From assembly GCA_016719295.1 (NCBI GenBank), contig JADKAF010000001.1, positions 3,782,001 to 3,846,000 on the forward strand: DNA of 64,000 nt. Reading direction: 5' to 3'. Shown here one piece after another: positions 1 to 7,167 of the stretch. A model generated the notes under the pieces. That model made no database searches. It was not told the origin of the DNA and was given only the letters and a program-made list of their open reading frames with translations. The translations under genes and the position numbers were made by a program. Numbering within the stretch: position 1 is the stretch's first letter; every line of letters begins with the position of its first letter. The DNA comes from Planctomycetota bacterium (GTDB lineage: Bacteria > Planctomycetota > UBA1135 > JADKAF01).

Positions 1-113
1 GCGACGCGGAGACGATCTTCGAGTCCCTGGCCAGGGAGATCGCGCAGAGGGCCGGAGTCGTGCTTCCGCCCGGCGCGCGATCGCTTGACGCGGATCACTC
101 CGAGCGCGCGTAG
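1..113 (+). CDS. C-terminal end of an unidentified protein (partial)
   Basis: The third forward frame is open from the window edge to a TAG at 111-113 and gives about 36 residues, with a helical segment (IFESLAREIAQRAG) and a polar tail. The gene begins outside the window, so its function cannot be assigned. Its last 19 bases overlap the end of the antiporter gene on the other strand, a tail-to-tail arrangement that recurs elsewhere in this window. The only support is the amphipathic coding-like composition; it could be a chance open frame. Confidence 0.4.
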   Translation, partial: DAETIFESLAREIAQRAGVVLPPGARSLDADHSERA

Positions 114-1336
114 CCCTTGCCGAGCGCTCGCTCGAAGATCGGCGTCGCCATCAGCGTGGTGATCACGGCCATGAGCACGAGCACGCTGAAGAGCTCGGGC
201 CCGATCAGGCCGCGCTCGCGTCCGATGTTGAGCAGGATCAGCTCCATCAAGCCGCGCGCGTTCATCAGCGCGCCGATCGCGACGGACTCGCGTAGCGAGA
301 TGCCGCGCCAGCGCGCCGCGGCGAAGCACGCTAGCCCCTTGCCGGCGATCGCGACGGCGAGAACCGCGAGCGCGATGAGCCAGAGCTCGGGCGAGACCAG
401 CAGATCGAGGCGCGTGTTCAATCCCGACCAGGTGAAGAAGAGCGGGAGCAGCAGCACCACGACGAGCGGCTCGAGCTGCTTGCGTAGCTGCTCGGCGAAG
501 AAGCCGCGCGGCATCGCGATCCCCATCAGGAACGCACCGAAGACCGCGTAGATCCCCACCGCGTCGGTGAACCACGAGCCCAGCATCACCAGCATCAAGG
601 TGATGCCGAAGAGCCCCTGCGTGAGCTCGCCCGCGCGCTGCGCGCGCTCGCCGAGGCGCCGGAAGAGCGGCGTCCCCAGGACGAGGACGACCGCGGCGTA
701 AGCCGCGCCGCCGCCGAGCGCGAGAGCCGCCGTGCTCGCGTCGTCGGAGAAGGTCGAGAGCACGATCGCGAGGAGGCACCATGCGGCGACGTCGTCCATC
801 GCTCCGGCCGCCAGCGCGAGCGTTCCCAGCTTCGAGCTCGCGAGGCCGCGCTCCACGAGGATGCGCGCGAGCATCGGAAACGCCGTGATGCACATCGAGG
901 CGCCGAGGAAGAGCGCCGCTTCGAGATGGCTCGCGGTCGGAGCGAAGAAGCCGCTCCGGCCGTGGAGCGCGAGCGAGAGCAGCGCGCCGAGGGCGAACGG
1001 CACGGCCATGCCCGCCAACGAGACCGCCGCGGCTCCGCTCAACTCGCTCCGGAAGTGCTCGCGGCGGAAGCTGAGCCCGACCAGGAACATGTACAGCGCC
1101 AGCCCGAGCTGGCTCACCGCGAAGAACACCGGCCGCGTCTCGCGCGGGAAGAGCCAGGCGAGGACCTCGGGGCAGAAGGCGCCGAAGACCGAAGGGCCGA
1201 GGAGGACGCCCGCGATCATCTCGCCCACCACCTGCGGCTGGCCGAGGCGCTGGGCCAACGCGCCGACGACTCGACACGCCGCGAGCAAGGTGGCGAGCTG
1301 CAGGAAGAAGCGCACCGAGATCTCGAAGGTGCTCAT
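95..1336 (-). CDS. CPA2-family cation:proton antiporter
   Basis: A 413-residue integral membrane protein with roughly a dozen hydrophobic segments, resembling the Na+/H+ exchanger domain of the CPA2 (KefB/NhaS-like) family. The early segment GEMIAGVLLGPSVFG is the typical motif after the first helix, and an acidic pair in AGAMDDVAAW lies where the family carries its ion-binding aspartates. It would exchange K+ or Na+ for H+ across the inner membrane. No C-terminal TrkA-N regulatory domain is present, so this is the short form. The start is the ATG at 1336 (MSTFEIS); an upstream in-frame ATG at 1426 would add a non-membrane tail lying over the preceding gene. It is third in a minus-strand operon, 31 bases after the small selenoprotein candidate. 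Confidence 0.9.
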   Translation of the reverse strand: MSTFEISVRFFLQLATLLAACRVVGALAQRLGQPQVVGEMIAGVLLGPSVFGAFCPEVLAWLFPRETRPVFFAVSQLGLALYMFLVGLSFRREHFRSELSGAAAVSLAGMAVPFALGALLSLALHGRSGFFAPTASHLEAALFLGASMCITAFPMLARILVERGLASSKLGTLALAAGAMDDVAAWCLLAIVLSTFSDDASTAALALGGGAAYAAVVLVLGTPLFRRLGERAQRAGELTQGLFGITLMLVMLGSWFTDAVGIYAVFGAFLMGIAMPRGFFAEQLRKQLEPLVVVLLLPLFFTWSGLNTRLDLLVSPELWLIALAVLAVAIAGKGLACFAAARWRGISLRESVAIGALMNARGLMELILLNIGRERGLIGPELFSVLVLMAVITTLMATPIFERALGKGYARSE

Positions 1337-1367
1337 GCGGGCACCTTCGCCCAGGGTGCGCCGAGTT

Positions 1368-1721
1368 TCAACCGAAGCGCAAGCCGCAGTCTCCGCAGCG
1401 GCCGGCCGAGGTGCGGAAGCGCGCACCGCACGCAGGGCACGCGTTCTCTTCCGCGTCGAGATCGATCACGGTACGAGATCGCTCGCGGGCCTCCGCGGAG
1501 AGATCCGCCTCCCAATGCGCTTCCACGGCCCGTTGGGCCGGTACGACATCGCGGCTCGCGACCACGAGCCAGAGCTTCGTCGTTCACCCCGAGCCGCAGC
1601 CGTGCGGCGGGCGCACGATCTCGCTCGCGATGCCGGCCGCGCGCAGAGCGTCCTCGATCTCGCGCAGGTAGGAGCGCGGGCCTTCCATCAGCACGCGCAC
1701 GTCGGGAGCTTCGGAGCTCAA
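1368..1721 (-). CDS. Candidate selenoprotein: small DUF2007-like/zinc-ribbon protein with in-frame TGA
   Basis: Two open stretches separated only by a TGA at 1584-1586 are in the same frame and together give one coherent protein of about 117 residues. The N-terminal half has a strand-helix-strand look (VRVLMEGP, then YLREIEDALRAAGI) like DUF2007-type domains. It runs into HGCGSG, the TGA (residue 46 if read as selenocysteine), then TKLWLVV and a second helix. The C-terminus is a zinc ribbon, C95-x2-C98 and C109-x2-C112. Codon use is the same on both sides of the TGA. A stem-loop with a GGUC apex follows at 1553-1570. The start is uncertain: TTG at 1721 overlaps the stop of the upstream gene (ATTGA); GTG 1700 or ATG 1688 are alternatives. 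The Cys-x3-Sec spacing suggests a redox or metal-binding pair. A nonsense mutation is the competing explanation. Confidence 0.7.
1553..1570 (-). promoter_or_regulatory. Putative bacterial SECIS stem-loop of the small selenoprotein
   Basis: On the mRNA strand, 13 bases after the TGA, GGCUCG pairs perfectly with CGAGCC. A U-G closing wobble leaves a GGUC tetraloop that starts 20 bases after the TGA. The element lies inside the coding sequence, as bacterial SECIS elements do. The apical GGUC and the distance resemble the E. coli fdhF element bound by SelB, as far as I remember it. It has the same position and loop as the element in the upstream gene. Confidence 0.65.
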
Positions 1722-2881
1722 TGCTTCTTCTCGTTGGCAGGGTGGTCCACGGGAGCCTTCGCCACGGCCATCTCGCGCTCGATCGCCTGCTCGAGCTCCT
1801 CGGGGCGGAACTCGAAGGGCCCCTTGCCGCCAGCGTAAGCGATCTTGCCGTCGCGGCCGACCAGGTAGAGCCGATCGGGCCAACCTCCGTACGCCAGGTT
1901 CACCGCGTCATCGAGGCGATCGACCAGCGCCTCCATCGGGAGATCCAAGTCCTTCACGCACTTGCTGGCGACCAGCGTCCGCTCCTTCAGATCGATGGGG
2001 TCCTCGACGGAGCCGAAGGTCATCGGGGCTCGTGAATCGAGCGCGTGCGCCTCGCGGATGTACACGATGTAGAACTGCACGTCCTTCCCGTAGCGCGCGT
2101 AGAGCTCCTTCAGCCGACCGGCTGAAGCGCGGAACGGCGGTCAGGTATAGGAGCCGAAGATCAGCGCGACCGGCTTCTTCTCGCGGAAGCCGGAGAGCTT
2201 CACGGACTTCGTCGTGTCCTTCGCCAGGGGGAGATCGAAGTCCGGGGCGATGTCGCCGGCGCGCGGGAGCTTGGGCGCGATCCCGAGCTCGGTGCCGGCG
2301 AGCTTCGCGTCGCGATTCGCATCGAGCTGGGGGAAGAGCTCTCGGAGCTCGTCGCGGTGGAGCACGCCATCCTTGTCGGCATCGAGTGCTTCGAGGAGGA
2401 CCCGCGGGTCCTGCGCCGGCCCGCGAGCGCCGCGCGGCGCACGCCCGGGACGAGTCGGCGCGGGCAGCAGGGCCGCGAGATCCACGCCCTTGGCAGCGTC
2501 GGCCGCGAGGCCTGTCACGTAGGCGCTCCATTCTGCGCGGCTCACGGTCTCGTCGCGATCGGCGTCGGCGCGGCGCGCGACCTGCCCGAGAAGCTCTCGC
2601 CCGGCTCGACGTCGATTCGTTGCGCCGCGACCTGCGGCGTCCGCGGCGAAGTCAGCTTCGCTCACGACTCCATCGCCATCGCGATCGTAAGCGGCGAACT
2701 TCTCTGCGCCGCGGTCGTACTCCGCTGGCTCGATGCGGCCGTCCTTGTTCTGGTCGTACTTCTCGGCGAGGTAGCTCCAGACGCTTTCGTCGATGCCGAA
2801 GCGCTGCGCGTCGGCAGGCGCGTAGAGGCCGAGTGCGAGGAGCAGGGCGGACCAGCGCGACGGGATCGACAGAGCGTGCAT
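1718..2881 (-). CDS. EF-hand/deiodinase-like selenoprotein (in-frame TGA at active site)
   Basis: An exported 387-residue protein if the TGA at 2141-2143 is read as selenocysteine (residue 247). An N-terminal signal peptide (about residues 1-25, ending ADAQ) precedes five calcium-binding EF-hand-like loops at about 43-54, 66-77, 106-117, 167-178 and 187-198. A redoxin-type domain then begins at GDIAPDFDLP. The segment FGSYT-(TGA)-PPF matches the iodothyronine deiodinase signature FGSxT-Sec-PxF. It continues as FYIVYIREAHALD, which matches the deiodinase motif with its conserved Glu and His, and later GGWPDRLYLV and GPFEF. The start is ATG 2881; a longer open frame to 3274 has no signal peptide and overlaps the divergent gene. 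Function by family is reductive or peroxide-linked thioredoxin-fold chemistry outside the cytoplasm; real deiodination is unproven. The EF-hands suggest calcium binding. Confidence 0.88.
2108..2127 (-). promoter_or_regulatory. Putative bacterial SECIS stem-loop of the deiodinase-like gene
   Basis: In the mRNA an 8-bp perfect stem, CUUCAGCC with GGCUGAAG, is capped by the tetraloop GGUC. The stem starts 13 bases after the UGA and the loop begins after 21 bases. Loop sequence and distance agree with the downstream gene's element and closely resemble E. coli formate dehydrogenase SECIS geometry. It falls over the codons just after the active-site motif. Confidence 0.8.
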
Positions 2882-2971
2882 CGAATCCTCCGAGCGAAGC
2901 GCGACGAGCGGGAGCCCGGAAAGGTACCATGCGCCGCATCCCTCGGGGCCCTTCGACCTTCTCCAGCGGCC

Positions 2972-4093
2972 ATGGCACGACCTTCCTTGCGACGGGTTTC
3001 CTTCGTGCTCGGCGCGCTGCTCGCGACGAGCTTGCATCAGGGCGCCGCGGCCCAGGAGTTCGGGGCACCCGCCGAGCTCGCGCGGGTCGAGCGCTTCGCG
3101 CGCCTCGCGCTGAAGTGCGTCCATCAGGAGTACCCGAACAAGATCGCGCATGTGCTGGCGAGCGACGCCGATGCGCGAGCGCCGCGGGAGCTGACCCCGG
3201 TCTTCTACGGCTGCTTCGACTGGCACTCCGCAGTGCACGGGCATTGGCTCCTGGCTCGTCTCGTGCGACTCCATCCGCGCGCGCCGTTCGCCGCCGAAGC
3301 GCGGGGCAAGCTCGCCGCGAGCTTCACCGCGGAGAACGTCGCCGGCGAGCTGCGCTACCTGCAGGGTGCGGGGCGCACGTCGTTCGAACGACCGTACGGG
3401 CTCGCGTGGTTCCTGCAGCTCTGCGCCGAGCTCTCCGAGTGGGACGACGCCGACGCGCGGAGCTGGAGCGCCGCGCTCTCGCCCTTGGAGGCGCTCGCCG
3501 CCGAGCGCTTGAAGGGCTGGCTACCCAAGCTCTCGCACCCGATCCGCACGGGCGAGCACTCGCAGACCGCGTTCGCGCTCGCGCTCGTGCTCGATTGGGC
3601 GCGCAGCCGCGGCGATCAGGCGATGGAAGCGCTGATCGTGGAGCGAGCGCTGCACTACCACGCGCGCGATCGCGGCTGCACGCTGCAGTTCGAGCCCTCT
3701 GGTCAAGACTTCCTCTCGCCGTGCCTGCAGGAGGCGGATCTCCTGCGCCGCGTGCTGCCGCGCCAAGCCTTCGCCGCGTGGCTCGGCGTCTTCTTGCCCG
3801 AGATCGCGCACGACGGCTCGGCCGACTGGCTGCCGCCCGCGGTGGTCACCGATCGCAGCGACGGCAAGCTCGTGCACCTCGACGGGCTGAACCTCGCGCG
3901 TGCTTGGGCGCTCGAAGGCATCGCCGCGCACCTGCCCGAGGGCGATCCGCGCCGTGCGTCCCTCGACGCCGTCGCGCGCACGCATCGCGAAGCGGGCCTC
4001 CACGCACTCGAGGTGCAGAGCTACGAAGGCGAGCACTGGCTCGGCAGCTTCGCCACCTACTTGGTCACTCGCCGCGGCCTCACCGCGCGCTGA
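2972..4093 (+). CDS. DUF2891 family exported protein
   Basis: A protein of 373 residues. After a signal peptide (about 1-27, ending GAAAQ) the rest matches the DUF2891 pattern: FYGCFDWHSAVHGHW, RPYGLAWFLQLCAE, HPIRTGEHSQTAFALALVLD and FEPSGQDFLSPCLQEADLLRR. The many helices with conserved His, Trp and acidic residues suggest an alpha/alpha-barrel related to glycan-active enzymes, but the reaction is not known to me. The start ATG at 2972 gives the signal peptide. It is divergent from the deiodinase-like gene across 90 bases that must hold both promoters. The downstream enolase-superfamily gene starts 30 bases later on the same strand, so the two are probably co-transcribed. Confidence 0.85.
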   Translation: MARPSLRRVSFVLGALLATSLHQGAAAQEFGAPAELARVERFARLALKCVHQEYPNKIAHVLASDADARAPRELTPVFYGCFDWHSAVHGHWLLARLVRLHPRAPFAAEARGKLAASFTAENVAGELRYLQGAGRTSFERPYGLAWFLQLCAELSEWDDADARSWSAALSPLEALAAERLKGWLPKLSHPIRTGEHSQTAFALALVLDWARSRGDQAMEALIVERALHYHARDRGCTLQFEPSGQDFLSPCLQEADLLRRVLPRQAFAAWLGVFLPEIAHDGSADWLPPAVVTDRSDGKLVHLDGLNLARAWALEGIAAHLPEGDPRRASLDAVARTHREAGLHALEVQSYEGEHWLGSFATYLVTRRGLTAR

Positions 4094-4123
4094 ATCGCCC
4101 CCGTCCCCGTCGGAGACGCCCTC

Positions 4124-5230
4124 GTGAAGATCGCCCGCATCGACGTCTGGAAGCTCGATCTCCCGCTGCGCGAAGGCAGCTACAAGTGGTCGAGCGGCCG
4201 CTCGGTAGAGGTCTTCGATGCGACGCTCGTGCGGATCGAGACGGAGGACGGCCTCCACGGCTGGGGTGAGGTGTGCCCGCTCGGACCGGCCTATCTCGCG
4301 GCCTACGCCAACGGTGCGCGCACGGCGATCAGCGAGCTGGCACCGGCGCTCCTCGGCGAGGATCCGACGCAGCCGAAGAAGCTCGCGCGCCACATGGATG
4401 CCGCGCTGAAGGGCCACGCGTACGCCAAGTCGGCGCTCGACATGGCGTGCTGGGACCTCTTCGGCAAGAGCGTGGGCCTGCCGGTCTGCGAGCTGCTCGG
4501 CGGGCGCTACGGCGAGGACTTCGGGCTCTACCGCGCGATCTCGATGGAATCGCCCGACGAGATGGCCGCGAGCGTCACGCGTTATCGCGAGGAAGGCTAT
4601 CGCCGCTTCCAGCTCAAGGTCGGCGGACGCCCTGAAGAGGACGTCGACCGCATCTACGCCGTCGCCGACGTGCTCGGACCCGACGAGATCCTGATCGCCG
4701 ATGCCAACTGCGGCTGGCTCCCGCACGAGGCCGCGCGCGTCGTGAAGGCCGTCCGCGACATCGATGTCTACATCGAGCAACCTTGCGCCGACTACGAGGC
4801 CTGCCTCGCGCTGCGCCGCCGCAGCGAGCTGCCCTTCGTGCTCGACGAGGTGATCGACAGCGCGGCGATGCTGCTGAAGTGCGGCGCCGATCGCGCCGCC
4901 GACTGCGTGAACCTGAAGATCTCGAAGCTCGGCGGCCTCACGCGCGCCGCCGAGGCGCGGGATCTCGGCGTGCTGCTCGGCTTGGGCCTCACGATCGAGG
5001 ACTCCTGGGGCGGTGACGTGATCACCGCGGCGATCGCGCACCTCGCGCACTCGACGCCGCCCGAGCACCTCTTCACGTCGACGGACTTCAACTCCTACGT
5101 GAGCTGCAGCTACGCCGACGGCGCGCCGCAGCGCGCGAACGGCCGCCTCGCCGCCTCACGCGCCCCCGGCCTCGGCGTCGAGCCACGCCTCGCCGAGCTC
5201 GGCGCCCCCCTCTTCTCCCTCCCCCGCTGA
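4124..5230 (+). CDS. Mandelate racemase/muconate lactonizing enzyme family protein (cis-3-hydroxyproline dehydratase-like)
   Basis: An enolase-superfamily enzyme of 368 residues: N-terminal capping domain to about residue 125, then a TIM barrel. The barrel shows the catalytic Lys in FQLKVGG, metal ligands in DANCGW, IEQPC and DEV, the second Lys in NLKISKLGG, and the C-terminal EDSWGGD segment. Two catalytic lysines together with EDSWGGD are typical of the subgroup acting on proline derivatives (cis-3-hydroxy-L-proline dehydratase, hydroxyproline betaine epimerase). The substrate is inferred at low confidence; Mg2+-dependent proton abstraction next to a carboxylate is the firm part. The start is GTG 4124 with a GGAGA-type ribosome site just upstream. 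Confidence 0.85.
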   Translation: MKIARIDVWKLDLPLREGSYKWSSGRSVEVFDATLVRIETEDGLHGWGEVCPLGPAYLAAYANGARTAISELAPALLGEDPTQPKKLARHMDAALKGHAYAKSALDMACWDLFGKSVGLPVCELLGGRYGEDFGLYRAISMESPDEMAASVTRYREEGYRRFQLKVGGRPEEDVDRIYAVADVLGPDEILIADANCGWLPHEAARVVKAVRDIDVYIEQPCADYEACLALRRRSELPFVLDEVIDSAAMLLKCGADRAADCVNLKISKLGGLTRAAEARDLGVLLGLGLTIEDSWGGDVITAAIAHLAHSTPPEHLFTSTDFNSYVSCSYADGAPQRANGRLAASRAPGLGVEPRLAELGAPLFSLPR

Positions 5231-5233
5231 GCC

Positions 5234-5274
5234 CACTGCGCCGCGAAGGTGCCGGGCATCTCTACGGTGCAGTG
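5234..5274. terminator. Convergent-gene hairpin, member of a repeated hairpin family
   Basis: The 47-base gap between two convergent genes is almost filled by an imperfect inverted repeat. The outer arms CACTGC and GCAGTG pair exactly, with several G-U and mismatched pairs inside. It resembles the hairpins at 29218-29258 and 50495-50530. A bidirectional terminator role is inferred from its position; no U-tract follows. Confidence 0.6.
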
Positions 5275-5277
5275 AGG

Positions 5278-5841
5278 TCAGAAGATGCGGCCGGGGAGCC
5301 AGAGCGCGGCGAAGAGGATCGCGATCAGGAGGTCCATCTCGAGCTCGTGGTTCGAGAGCAGCGTCTTCAGGCTCCACGGCTCGCGATCGGCGAGCGGCCA
5401 ACGGCGCAGCGCCGGAAGGAACGGCGGCACCTCGCGGCGGAAGCGCGCGTACTCCTCGCCGAAGCGGCGCTCGAGGCGATCGCCTTCGACGCGCTGCTTC
5501 TTCGGGAAGTAGAAGAGATAGAAGTAAGTGAAGAACGCCGGGCCGATCACGCCCCAGATCAGCCACGCCGGCCAATGCGGCGAGCCGCCGGCGAGGATCG
5601 CCCCGAGGGTGATGATCGCCGTGCCGAGGTAGAGCGGGTGCTGCACGCGGGCGTAAGGCCCCGAGCTCACGACGCGCTTGTTCTTCTGGAGATAGCCGCA
5701 GGCCCAGACGCGCAGCGCGATCCCCAGGAACGCGAGCGCCGCTCCGGCCAGGAAGGTCGGCAGCTCCGGCCGGGCCAGCACGACCATGCCGGCGACGAGC
5801 GCGTAGAGGATGCCCTGGCGGATCGAGAGTTCCTTCGTCAT
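5278..5841 (-). CDS. Isoprenylcysteine carboxylmethyltransferase-like membrane protein
   Basis: An integral membrane protein of 187 residues with about four or five transmembrane segments. The central signature is that of the ICMT/PEMT-like phospholipid methyltransferase family: SGPYARVQHPLYLGT (an S-adenosylmethionine-binding region) and later FGEEYARFRREVPPFLP. Such small bacterial proteins probably methylate lipids or other membrane-associated thiols or amines, but the substrate is unknown. The start ATG at 5841 (MTKELS) puts the first hydrophobic segment next to the N-terminus. A longer open frame to 6336 overlaps the divergent kinase-like gene and is not used. It ends against the hairpin at 5234-5274. 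Confidence 0.85.
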   Translation of the reverse strand: MTKELSIRQGILYALVAGMVVLARPELPTFLAGAALAFLGIALRVWACGYLQKNKRVVSSGPYARVQHPLYLGTAIITLGAILAGGSPHWPAWLIWGVIGPAFFTYFYLFYFPKKQRVEGDRLERRFGEEYARFRREVPPFLPALRRWPLADREPWSLKTLLSNHELEMDLLIAILFAALWLPGRIF

Positions 5842-5946
5842 GAGTGCCGAGCGCGAAGAGGGGGAGCAGGAGAAAGTACGAAGGATGGCGACTCCTCCCG
5901 CATGGTTCAAGCCTGCTACGATCTGCGGCACTCCGCCCACCCATCG

Positions 5947-6723
5947 ATGCCACCTCGCCCCGTACCCTCTCCCCGGCGAACCGAGATCCTCTCCGAGCTG
6001 GTCTCCGACCTGCAGCGGCCGGGGTTCACGAGTGCGCGCGTGGCGCGCTTCCGCTGGAACGGCCGCGACTGGATCCTGAAGGACTATGCGCCGTGCTCCT
6101 GGCTCGGGCGCTGGGTGATCGGCCCCTTCAGCCTCTGGCGCGAGCGGCGCGCCTACGGGCTGCTCCAGGGCATCGACGGCGTGCCGGAGATGCTGCCCGC
6201 GCCCGATCGGCGCGCGCTGATCATCGCGTTCGTGCCCGGCCGGCCGCTCTCTCGAGAAGCGCTTGGCGACCCCGAGCGCTTCCTCGCTGCGCTGGAGCGC
6301 CTGCTCGCGCAGATCCACGAGCGCGGCATAGCGCACCTCGACCTCCGCACGAAGACGAACCTGATCGTCGACGAGCGCGGCCTGCCGTGGCTCATCGACT
6401 TCAGCTCCGCGGTGGCCTTCGGGCGCTGGCCGCTCGTGGGCTCGCTCTTCCTGGCGCTCGGCAGGTTCACCGACCGCTCGGCGCTCCTCAAGTACCGCGC
6501 GCGCTACGCTCCCGAGATGCTCGGCGAGAGCGAAGAAGCGGAGCTACGCCGCCACGGCCTCGTGCGGAAGCTCCTGGTCGTACCGGCGCTCTGGCACGCC
6601 TGGCGCAGCCGCCGCCGTGCGAAGCGGGACGGGAATGCGAAGCGGAGCGGGAATGCGAAGCGGGACGGGAGTGCGAAGCGAGAGAGGAAGCAGCAGCTCA
6701 ACGCTCCCGGCGGAGCGCCGTGA
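5947..6723 (+). CDS. Lipopolysaccharide-kinase-like (Kdo/WaaP fold) protein
   Basis: A protein of 258 residues with a small protein-kinase-like fold. It has a possible ATP-site Lys in WILKDY, then RRAYGLLQGIDGVPEML. The catalytic loop is HLDLRTKTNLIVD (HxD with a following Asn) and the metal-binding Asp is in WLIDFSSA. This matches the WaaP/RIO-like group that phosphorylates sugars of the cell envelope. The kinase core ends near residue 215. The rest is a Lys/Arg-rich tail made of 18-base DNA repeats, probably a disordered or membrane-surface-binding end. The start is ATG 5947; upstream in-frame starts exist. It is divergent from the ICMT-like gene by about 105 bases. Confidence 0.75.
   Translation: MPPRPVPSPRRTEILSELVSDLQRPGFTSARVARFRWNGRDWILKDYAPCSWLGRWVIGPFSLWRERRAYGLLQGIDGVPEMLPAPDRRALIIAFVPGRPLSREALGDPERFLAALERLLAQIHERGIAHLDLRTKTNLIVDERGLPWLIDFSSAVAFGRWPLVGSLFLALGRFTDRSALLKYRARYAPEMLGESEEAELRRHGLVRKLLVVPALWHAWRSRRRAKRDGNAKRSGNAKRDGSAKRERKQQLNAPGGAP
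6618..6689 (+). repeat. Four tandem 18-base repeats in the kinase-like gene
   Basis: Four successive 18-base units starting TGCGAAGCGG lie at 6618, 6636, 6654 and 6672 and differ from each other at a few positions. Each encodes six residues of the type AKRDGN, giving a basic C-terminal tail. The number can change by slippage without breaking the frame. Confidence 0.9.
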
Positions 6724-6886
6724 CCACGAACTCGCCCTCGAGGGCCGCGTTCAGCCGCTCGCGATCGATGGCGGCACCCGGCTCCGCGACGATCGTCGCT
6801 CGGTCGCTGCGCCAACCGGCCTTTACTCGAAGCACGCCATCCAGGCGTGCCAGGGTCGTCTCGACCCTTCGTACTCAGGTCGCGCC

Positions 6887-7167
6887 TCAGAGCCCGTCGA
6901 GGTCGGCGACATAGAACGCCTTGCCCTGGAGCTCCGGGCTCTCCGGGATCTCGTGATCGGCGCTTTCGGCCCCCCGCTGCACGCGGCGAGGAGCAGCGCC
7001 GCGATCACCGCGTTGCGCGAGGGGAGGAGCAGCGCCGCGATCACCGCGTTGCGCGAGGGAGGAAGCAGCGCCGCGATGGCCGCGTTGCGCGAGGAGAGGA
7101 GCATGCGTCGCATCCCGGGAAGCGAGAGAGTGAAGCGAGCGGCAGACGGCGGCTCTGACTTCACCAT
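6887..7167 (-). CDS. Small lipoprotein with repeated signal peptide and a frameshift at a G run
   Basis: Starting from ATG 7167 (overlapping the upstream stop as ATGGTGA) or ATG 7113, the frame encodes a hydrophobic region made of three 12-residue copies of SRNAVIAALLLP. It ends in the lipobox LLAACSGG. Right after the lipid-accepting Cys, a run of six G (near 6970-6975) breaks the frame. One extra G or two fewer would join it to a coding-like end, ADHEIPESPELQGKAFYVAD, that stops at 6887-6889. The likely product is a very short (about 30 mature residues) lipoprotein. The break could be a sequencing error, phase variation or decay. It follows the D-threonine aldolase-like gene without a gap. 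Function is unknown. Confidence 0.5.
6991..7098 (-). repeat. Three tandem 36-base repeats within a signal-peptide coding region
   Basis: Three adjacent 36-base units begin at about 6991, 7027 and 7063. The first two are nearly identical and the third diverges slightly. Each codes 12 residues (SRNAVIAALLLP type), so copy-number change keeps the frame but lengthens the hydrophobic segment of the lipoprotein signal. Confidence 0.9.

Noticed and set aside
6618..7098. Regular 18-base and 36-base repeats that might suggest a CRISPR array.
   Set aside because: The repeats are tandem without spacers and lie in open frames; no cas gene is nearby.
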